Origin: Streptomyces sp. WP-1
Lineage (GTDB): Bacteria > Actinomycetota > Actinomycetes > Streptomycetales > Streptomycetaceae
NCBI RefSeq assembly: GCF_030450125.1
Contig: NZ_CP123923.1
Coordinates: forward strand, 4,960,001-5,024,000
Direction of reading: 5' to 3'
DNA length: 64,000 nucleotides
In this document: positions 58,104 to 64,000 of the stretch, piece after piece
Layout of the letters: every line of letters starts with the position of its first letter
Position numbering within the stretch: position 1 is the stretch's first letter
Notes under the pieces: model-generated
Database searches by the model: none
Seen by the model: the letters and a program-made list of their open reading frames with translations, nothing else
What the model was told of the DNA's origin: nothing
Program-made: the position numbers and the translations under genes

Positions 58104-58148
58104 GGCGGGGCGGCGCCCCCGGTCCCGCGCCGGGGGCGCCGCCCCGCC
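58104..58148 (+). terminator. Strong intercistronic hairpin after the binding-protein gene
   Basis: A perfect 19-bp GC stem (58104-58122 with 58130-58148), loop TCCCGCG, 6 bp after the stop. It could terminate most transcripts or protect the binding-protein mRNA 3' end, allowing higher expression than the downstream gene. Confidence 0.8.
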
Positions 58149-58170
58149 GCACTCGCTTCCGGAGGTTTCC

Positions 58171-59067
<897 letters not shown>

Positions 59068-59095
59068 ATCTCACGCATGCCAGGAGACGCACAAC

Positions 59096-59875
59096 ATGGC
59101 AGACCGCAAGCCGATCGAATCGTGGCTCACCGACATGGACGGCGTCCTGATCCACGAGGGCGTGCCGATCCCCGGTGCCGAGGACTTCCTGAAGAAGCTG
59201 CGCGACTCGGGCCGCCCCTTCCTGGTCCTCACCAACAACTCCATCTACACCGCCCGGGACCTGCACGCCCGGCTGCGCCGGATGGGCCTGGACGTGCCGG
59301 CCGAGAACATCTGGACCTCGGCGCTGGCCACCGCCCAGTTCCTGAACGACCAGCGGCCCGGCGGCAGCGCCTACGTCATCGGCGAGGCCGGTCTGACCAC
59401 CGCGCTGCACGACGTCGGCTACGTCCTCACCGACCACGAGCCCGATTTCGTGATCCTCGGCGAGACCCGCACCTACTCCTTCGAGGCCATGACCAAGGCC
59501 GTGCGGCTGATCAACGACGGTGCCCGGTTCATCGCCACCAACCCCGACAACGTCGGCCCCTCCACCGAGGGCGCGCTGCCCGCCACCGGTTCCGTCGCCG
59601 CCCTGATCACCGCCGCGACCGGCCGCAAGCCCTACTTCGTCGGCAAGCCCAACCCGCTGATGATGCGCGCGGGCCTGAACGCGATCGGCGCCCACTCCGA
59701 GACCTCCGCGATGATCGGGGACCGGATGGACACCGATGTGCTGGCGGGCCTGGAGGCCGGGATGCGCACCTTCCTGGTGCTCAGCGGGGTGACCCGGCCG
59801 CAGGACGTGGACGGCTACCCGTTCCGGCCCTCCCAGGCCGTGGACTCCATCGCCGACCTGGTCGACCTCATCTGA
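59096..59875 (+). CDS. HAD-IIA sugar-phosphatase-type hydrolase (NagD/AraL-like)
   Basis: A 259-residue HAD-superfamily IIA phosphatase. Motif I is WLTDMDGVLIHEG, motif II FLVLTNNS, motif III GKPNPLMM and motif IV MIGDRMDTDVLAG; the C2 cap lies between. Substrates are usually nucleotides or sugar phosphates. CAGGAGA precedes ATG 59096. A TAGGCT box at 59024, upstream of the start and about 7 bp beyond the corrected phosphatase stop, may be its own promoter. Confidence 0.92.
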   Translation: MADRKPIESWLTDMDGVLIHEGVPIPGAEDFLKKLRDSGRPFLVLTNNSIYTARDLHARLRRMGLDVPAENIWTSALATAQFLNDQRPGGSAYVIGEAGLTTALHDVGYVLTDHEPDFVILGETRTYSFEAMTKAVRLINDGARFIATNPDNVGPSTEGALPATGSVAALITAATGRKPYFVGKPNPLMMRAGLNAIGAHSETSAMIGDRMDTDVLAGLEAGMRTFLVLSGVTRPQDVDGYPFRPSQAVDSIADLVDLI

Positions 59876-59930
59876 CATCGGCGCTCCACTCACCGGCGGC
59901 TCAAACCCGGTCTCACCCGGATGGAGCAGC

Positions 59931-59960
59931 GGGGCGCCTTCCGGGATGCGGGGGCGCCCC
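59931..59960 (+). terminator. Hairpin after the HAD-IIA gene
   Basis: GGGGCGCC (59931-59938) and GGCGCCCC (59953-59960), 14-nt loop; likely terminator. Confidence 0.55.
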
Positions 59961-59997
59961 CGCCGGGAGAACCTCCTTACGTGTCTGGAGGTTCACG

Positions 59998-60504
59998 ATG
60001 GGCTCACTCCCCCTCACTGTGTGCAGCGGTCTGCTGGTCGTAGCCGCGCTCGGCCCCGCGGCCCAGGCCGCCCACGCGGCGGACGGCGGCATCCTCGCCG
60101 CCGCCCCAGCCGCCCCCGCGCCGGGGGCCGAGGTGACCCTGAAGGTCAGCGGCTGCACCGGGGAGCAGGCCGTCGCCGCCTCCCGCGCCTTCACCGCCGA
60201 CGCCCGCCTCACCGGGGCCCGGGGCACCCTCTCGGGCAGCGCCCGCGTCGGCTCCGCGGTCGGGCCGGGCGGCTACGACGTCAAGGTGACCTGCGCCGAC
60301 CGGGTGGTGGGCGGCAGGATCACGGTCGTGGCCATGGACGAAGGAGCCTTTGCCGCCCCGGTCGACGCCACCGCGCACTTCGCCACCGTGGCCACCGGCG
60401 GCTCCGGACCCGACACCGCGCAGGCCCTGACCGGGCTCGCGCTGGCCTCGGCCGCCGCCGTCGCCGTGGGCCTGCGCGCCCGCCGGGGCCGCCGTACCCG
60501 CTGA
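59998..60504 (+). CDS. Secreted, membrane-anchored small protein
   Basis: A 168-residue protein with a signal peptide (1-28, AAQAAHAA), an Ig-like beta domain of about 100 residues (APAPGAEVTLKVSGCTGEQAVAA, GPGGYDVKVTCADRVVGGRITVV) with one disulfide-capable cysteine pair, and a C-terminal transmembrane helix (ALTGLALASAAAVAVGLRA) before RRGRRTR. No sortase motif is visible. Function unknown. GGAGG precedes ATG 59998. Confidence 0.8.
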   Translation: MGSLPLTVCSGLLVVAALGPAAQAAHAADGGILAAAPAAPAPGAEVTLKVSGCTGEQAVAASRAFTADARLTGARGTLSGSARVGSAVGPGGYDVKVTCADRVVGGRITVVAMDEGAFAAPVDATAHFATVATGGSGPDTAQALTGLALASAAAVAVGLRARRGRRTR

Positions 60505-60523
60505 ACCCCCGGCAGGGCCGGGC

Positions 60524-61195
60524 TCACCCCGACAGGCGGGTCCGCACGTTCCCGAAGTGGTCCCTTATGGCGCGCTCCGCCCGGGGGGAGTCCCCGGAGC
60601 GCACCGCGTCCAGGATCTCCCGGTGCTGGCGGCAGGTCACCCGGGGGTCCTGCGGCACGTCCACCAGGTCCCGGCGCACCCGGTGGAAGGCGTCCCAGAA
60701 CGCCTCCAGGACCTCGCTGAGCAGGGCGTTGTCCAGGCCCCGGTAGAGCGTGGCGTGGAAGGCGCGGTCGGTGTCGGCGAGGCCGGCGCCCTCGGCCGCC
60801 TGCTGTTCCATGCGGTCGACCAGCGCGTCCAGCTCGGCCAGGTCCGCCTGCGGCAGCCGCCCGGCGAGCCGGGAGACGAGGCCGGTCTCCACGGCCTCGC
60901 GCAGTTCGAGGAGCTGGAGCAGCGAGTCCTCGCCCCGGTAGTGGCCGACGACCGTGCGGAAGGCGAGGCCCTCGATCATCGGCGCGAACGACATCGGGCC
61001 GACGTACGTCCCGAAGCCGTGCCGGATCTCCACGATGCCCATCGCCTGGAGCGCCTTGAGCGCCTCGCGCACCGAGTTCCGGCTCGCCCCGAGGAACTCC
61101 ATCAGCTCCGGCTCGGTCGGCAGCGGGGCCCCGGGAGGCAGCCGCCGGTCCACGATCAGCTTCTTGATCCGCTCCTGAAGGTCCCGCGCTGCCAT
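60524..61195 (-). CDS. GntR-family regulator (FadR/FCD type)
   Basis: A 223-residue regulator. Winged helix at 1-70 (DLQERIKKLIVDRRLPPGAPLPTEPELMEFLGASRNSVREALKALQAMGIVEIRHGFGTYV) and an FCD ligand domain with LLELREAVETGLVSRLA, D-RAFHATLYRG and CRQHREILDAVRSGD (metal-binding His residues). The target genes are unknown; nothing obviously metabolic is divergent from it except tRNA-Lys. Convergent with the gene before it. Confidence 0.92.
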   Translation of the reverse strand: MAARDLQERIKKLIVDRRLPPGAPLPTEPELMEFLGASRNSVREALKALQAMGIVEIRHGFGTYVGPMSFAPMIEGLAFRTVVGHYRGEDSLLQLLELREAVETGLVSRLAGRLPQADLAELDALVDRMEQQAAEGAGLADTDRAFHATLYRGLDNALLSEVLEAFWDAFHRVRRDLVDVPQDPRVTCRQHREILDAVRSGDSPRAERAIRDHFGNVRTRLSG

Positions 61196-61234
61196 GGCCA
61201 GAGAGTAGCGGCCCGGTGAAGAGGGGCATACGAA

Positions 61235-61262
61235 AAGGTCCCCCGCTGCTGCGAGGGACCTT
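61235..61262 (-). terminator. Terminator of tRNA-Lys
   Basis: AAGGTCCC (61235-61242) with GGGACCTT (61255-61262); on the minus strand it is followed by TTTT, a canonical intrinsic terminator 10 bp beyond the tRNA. Confidence 0.75.
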
Positions 61263-61271
61263 CTCCGTCGG

Positions 61272-61345
61272 TGCGCCGCCAGGGACTCGAACCCCGGACC
61301 CGCTGATTAAGAGTCAGCTGCTCTAACCAACTGAGCTAGCGGCGC
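61272..61345 (-). tRNA. tRNA-Lys, anticodon CUU
   Basis: Minus-strand acceptor GCGCCGC/GCGGCGC with discriminator A, D-arm GCTC-AGTTGGTTA-GAGC, anticodon stem GCTGA/TCAGC with loop CTCTTAA (anticodon CTT), T-arm CGGGG-TTCGAGT-CCCTG (one mismatch). CCA is not encoded. Confidence 0.95.
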
Positions 61346-61521
61346 CTGCTGACAGAGAGAACTCTACCTGACCTGTGAGGGTGCTCCGGACCACTGACAG
61401 GGGGCTTCGGAGGGGCCCGTACATCATTCGGACCGTCAAAGTGCGCGCCGTGCGGACAGTTGGGAAACTGATCAACGTGCACACAAGCGGACAAAAACAC
61501 CATGAATGTGAGGCAGATCGC

Positions 61522-62808
61522 ATGACCGCTCCGGCGTTCGAGGAGTTCGAACCCGCGCGCGACTGTGGCTGTCCCGGCTGTGTCCACCGGCGGCGCTCCC
61601 GTCCCCGCCAGCCGCCCAGCCGCCTCGCCCAGCTCCCCGCGAGGCGCGGGATGGTCGTCGTGGCCGCGGTGTCCGCCGCCCTCGGCGTGGTGACCCCGGT
61701 GGCCGCCCTCCCCGCCGGCCACCCCTCGCACCGCCAGGCCGTGCCCGGCGACGGCCCCGACACCCCCCAGGGCACCGAGGCCCCCCTGCACGGCCCCGAC
61801 AGCGGCGCCGCCCGGCCCGGGGGCGTCCTCACCCCGCGCACCACCCGCGACGCCATCATCAAGCGGGCCAAGTCCTGGGTGACCGCGCAGGTGCCGTACA
61901 GCATGGGCCGCTACTGGACCGACGGCTACCGGCAGGACTGCTCGGGCTATGTCTCCATGGCCTGGGGGCTGAACAGCAACCAGTGGACGGGCAGCCTCGC
62001 CAAGTACGGCGTGAAGATCAAGAAGTCCCAGCTCCAGCCCGGCGACATGCTGCTCTTCCACAACACCGCCAACCCCCAGAACGGCTCGCACGTGGTGATC
62101 TTCGGCGGCTGGACGGACTCCGCGCACACCCACTACAAGGTCTACGAGCAGACACCCCCGCACACCCGCAGCCAGACCACGCCCTACCCCTACTGGAGTC
62201 ACGCCGGCAAGTACGTCCCCTACCGCTACAAGGGCCTGGCCACCGGCAGCGCGGGCGCCGAGGCGACGGACGGCAGGACCTCCCCGGACTATCCCGGCGC
62301 GGACTCCTTCGGGCTCGGCGCGGTCAACGAGTACGTCACCGAGCTGGGCCGGATGCTGATCGCCCGGGGCGCGGGACCGTACTACCCGAACGGTCCGGGC
62401 CCGGCCTGGAGCGAGGCGGACCGGCGGGCCACCGAGGCGTTCCAGCGGGCCCAGGGCTGGGACGGCGAGGAGGCCGACGGGCTGCCCGGACCGCGCACCT
62501 GGGAACTGCTCACCTCCGGCCGGGGCCGCGACATCACCCCGGACACGGCGGAGCCCGCCTCGCACGGCGTGCCCGGCTATCCCGGCAAGGGCTACTTCCG
62601 TCCGGGGCAGAGCAACGGCTACGTCACCCGGCTGGGGGTCCAGCTGACCCGTAAGGGGTTCGGCCGGTTCTACGGCGACGGCCCGGGTCCGCGGTGGGGC
62701 GAGGCGGACCGGCAGGCGGTGGCGGCCTTCCAGCGCGGCCAGGGCTGGCGGGGCGGCGCCGCCGACGGCTCGGTCGGCCCGGAGACCTGGCGCCGGCTGT
62801 TCTCCTGA
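61522..62808 (+). CDS. NlpC/P60-type cell-wall hydrolase with two peptidoglycan-binding repeats
   Basis: A 428-residue exported protein. A Cys-rich cytoplasmic tail (DCGCPGCVHRRR) precedes the signal/anchor helix (about 45-60). The amidase/endopeptidase domain (about 115-245) has the NlpC/P60 cysteine in RQDCSGYVSMAWGL and histidine in GSHVVIFGGW. Two peptidoglycan-binding modules follow (about 265-335 and 352-428), each with YVTxLG-x-L, YGPGPxWxEADRxAxxAFQRxQGW and GPxTW. It probably cleaves stem peptides in the wall. ATG 61522 is preceded by GAGG. Confidence 0.88.
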   Translation: MTAPAFEEFEPARDCGCPGCVHRRRSRPRQPPSRLAQLPARRGMVVVAAVSAALGVVTPVAALPAGHPSHRQAVPGDGPDTPQGTEAPLHGPDSGAARPGGVLTPRTTRDAIIKRAKSWVTAQVPYSMGRYWTDGYRQDCSGYVSMAWGLNSNQWTGSLAKYGVKIKKSQLQPGDMLLFHNTANPQNGSHVVIFGGWTDSAHTHYKVYEQTPPHTRSQTTPYPYWSHAGKYVPYRYKGLATGSAGAEATDGRTSPDYPGADSFGLGAVNEYVTELGRMLIARGAGPYYPNGPGPAWSEADRRATEAFQRAQGWDGEEADGLPGPRTWELLTSGRGRDITPDTAEPASHGVPGYPGKGYFRPGQSNGYVTRLGVQLTRKGFGRFYGDGPGPRWGEADRQAVAAFQRGQGWRGGAADGSVGPETWRRLFS

Positions 62809-62901
62809 CCGGCCCCGACCGCCGTACATCACCCTCAACCGCCCTACCCCACCCATCAGTTCACGTTCATGACGCATCTGGCGCGGAGGCTGGAGGCACG
62901 C

Positions 62902-64000
62902 ATGAGTACGACCACCCACACCCCGTCCGAACCCGAGGGGCCACCCCATCCGGCCACGGCCGCCGGCACCCGCCCGGCCCGGCTGATCCGCAACGAGTCC
63001 ACCACCGAGATCCCGGTCCATCTGCTCTTCCGCGACGACCCCGAGGGCCACGACCGGCCCGGGGCGGACGATCCCGTACGGGTGCCGCCCAGGCCGGCCG
63101 TGGTGGGGCGCCGCCAGGGCACCGGCGAACTGCCGCGCGCGAGCCGCCCGGCACCGGCGCGGCGCCCGCTGCCCCGGATCGACCCGGAGCTGGCGGAACG
63201 GGAGGCGCGGGTGCTGCCCGGGGCGGCCGGGGTGCTCGCCGGGGCCTGCGGGGTCACCGGCTGCCTGGCCGCCTCCTGGTGGGCGGGGGTGCTGCCGCCG
63301 CTCGCCGCCCAGGCGCTGCGCCTGCCGGAGCCCGCGGGCACGGGGCTCGGCCCGGCCCAGTGGGCGGCGTACGCCGGGGCCGGGCTGCTCGGCGCGGCCG
63401 GGTTCGGCGGGCTGGCCCGGGGGCGCACCGGACGGGCCTGGGTGGTGGGCCTGTTCGGCCGCTACCGGGGGACGGTTCGGCGCACCGGGCTGCTCTGGGT
63501 CAACCCGCTGCTGCGGCGCCGCCGGGTCGACGTACGGCTGCGGCACTGGCGCAGCGAGGCGATCCCCGCGACCGATCCGGGCGGCACCCCGCTGCGGGTG
63601 GTGGTGCTCGTGGTGTGGCGGGTACGGGACACCGCGCGGGCGGTGCTCGGCCTGGAGGACCATGAGCGGTATCTGCGCGAGTGCGTGGAGGCGGCGCTGG
63701 CCCGGGTACCGGTGGAGCCCGCGGGCGGCGGGCGGGGCGGGCCCGCGGCGGCGGGGGCGACGCTGACCCGGCTGGTGACGGCGGAGACCGCGCCCGCCGG
63801 TCTGGAGGTCTACTCCGTGCGGCCGCTGCGGGTGGAGTACGCCCCGGAGGTCGCGGCCGCGATGGAGCGCCGCCGGATCGCCGCGCTGGACGCCCGGCAG
63901 CGGGCCAGCATGCTCAGCTCGGTGGTGGACTCCGTGGAGGACACGGTGACCCGGCTGACCACGCGCGGGCTGGTCGAGCTGGACGAGTCGGAGCGCAAGG
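62902..64000 (+). CDS. SPFH/band 7-domain membrane protein (5' part)
   Basis: 366 codons of a longer gene cut by the window end. A disordered N-terminus (1-105) leads to two transmembrane helices (VLPGAAGVLAGACGVTGCLAASWWAG and AAYAGAGLLGAAGFGGLA). A band 7 region follows (RTGLLWVNPLLRRRRVDVRLRHWRSEAIPATDPGGTPLRVVVLVVWRVRD, ERYLRECVEAALARV, GLEVYSVRPLRVEYAPEVAAAMERRR). SPFH proteins scaffold membrane microdomains. GGAGG precedes ATG 62902. Confidence 0.88.
   Translation, partial: MSTTTHTPSEPEGPPHPATAAGTRPARLIRNESTTEIPVHLLFRDDPEGHDRPGADDPVRVPPRPAVVGRRQGTGELPRASRPAPARRPLPRIDPELAEREARVLPGAAGVLAGACGVTGCLAASWWAGVLPPLAAQALRLPEPAGTGLGPAQWAAYAGAGLLGAAGFGGLARGRTGRAWVVGLFGRYRGTVRRTGLLWVNPLLRRRRVDVRLRHWRSEAIPATDPGGTPLRVVVLVVWRVRDTARAVLGLEDHERYLRECVEAALARVPVEPAGGGRGGPAAAGATLTRLVTAETAPAGLEVYSVRPLRVEYAPEVAAAMERRRIAALDARQRASMLSSVVDSVEDTVTRLTTRGLVELDESERK

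Noticed and set aside
61376..61521. Possible c-di-AMP (ydaO) riboswitch before the NlpC/P60 gene
   Set aside because: Such leaders occur before Streptomyces wall hydrolases, but none of the conserved ydaO segments can be found here.

Overview
The window is about 64 kb of very GC-rich DNA with actinobacterial signatures: GTG starts, GTGA stop/start overlaps, leaderless genes with a TANNNT box 6-7 nt before the start, DasR operators, a DUF1707 protein, a class E sortase and F420-type enzymes. Gene content and order (clpS, mec-cysO-cysM, nagE2/nagE1/nagF, rph, class A PBP, bcp, rdgB) look like the core chromosome of a Streptomyces, resembling from memory the SCO29xx region of S. coelicolor read in reverse. 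No database search was possible.

Layout. 1-4.6 kb: end of clpS, a DUF2017 gene, an amino-acid permease, then the sulfur-carrier cysteine operon mec-cysO-cysM. 4.8-9 kb: a secreted sedolisin protease, a lipoprotein, a membrane-tethered PemK/MazF-like protein and a metallo-beta-lactamase-fold hydrolase. 9.1-13.1 kb: the N-acetylglucosamine PTS (two EIIC genes and one EIIB) with three DasR sites, then rph. 13.1-16.8 kb: a lipoprotein, a DUF1707 protein and an ABC-2 exporter. 17-21.8 kb: a large class A PBP, a SugE/Gdx-type exporter behind a guanidine-III riboswitch, a GroES-like protein and a DUF3618 protein. 21.8-24.5 kb: bcp, two overlapping paralogous HNH genes, an odd tRNA-Leu(UAG) and rdgB. 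25-31.4 kb: a GDSL hydrolase, DUF445 protein, MFS transporter, Hsp20 and DUF2267 protein.

31.4-36.7 kb is the clearest accessory island. Three genes on the minus strand, less GC-rich than their surroundings, encode a PLD-DEAD/DEAH-DUF3427 helicase, an SRA-like reader with a degenerate nuclease motif, and an unrecognised protein with a winged-helix domain. It looks like a defence or restriction module and is the best candidate for an undescribed system.

36.8-51.5 kb: a SEC-C/TPR protein divergent from a DUF318 permease pair, a class E sortase, an MFS/HxlR divergon with twin operators, a YidC paralogue, an FAH-family hydrolase, small secreted proteins, a Gfo/Idh-UPF0303 operon opposite a ROK regulator with a near-perfect 27-bp operator, and a surface protein ending in LARTG that the sortase could anchor. 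51.5-59.1 kb: a GntR-led phosphonate uptake and degradation operon (FAD oxidoreductase, phosphonatase-type HAD, full ABC importer, phosphatase-superfamily enzyme), probably with a frameshift at the end of the last gene. 59-64 kb: a HAD-IIA phosphatase, a secreted protein, a FadR-type regulator, tRNA-Lys, an NlpC/P60 wall hydrolase and the start of an SPFH/band-7 protein.
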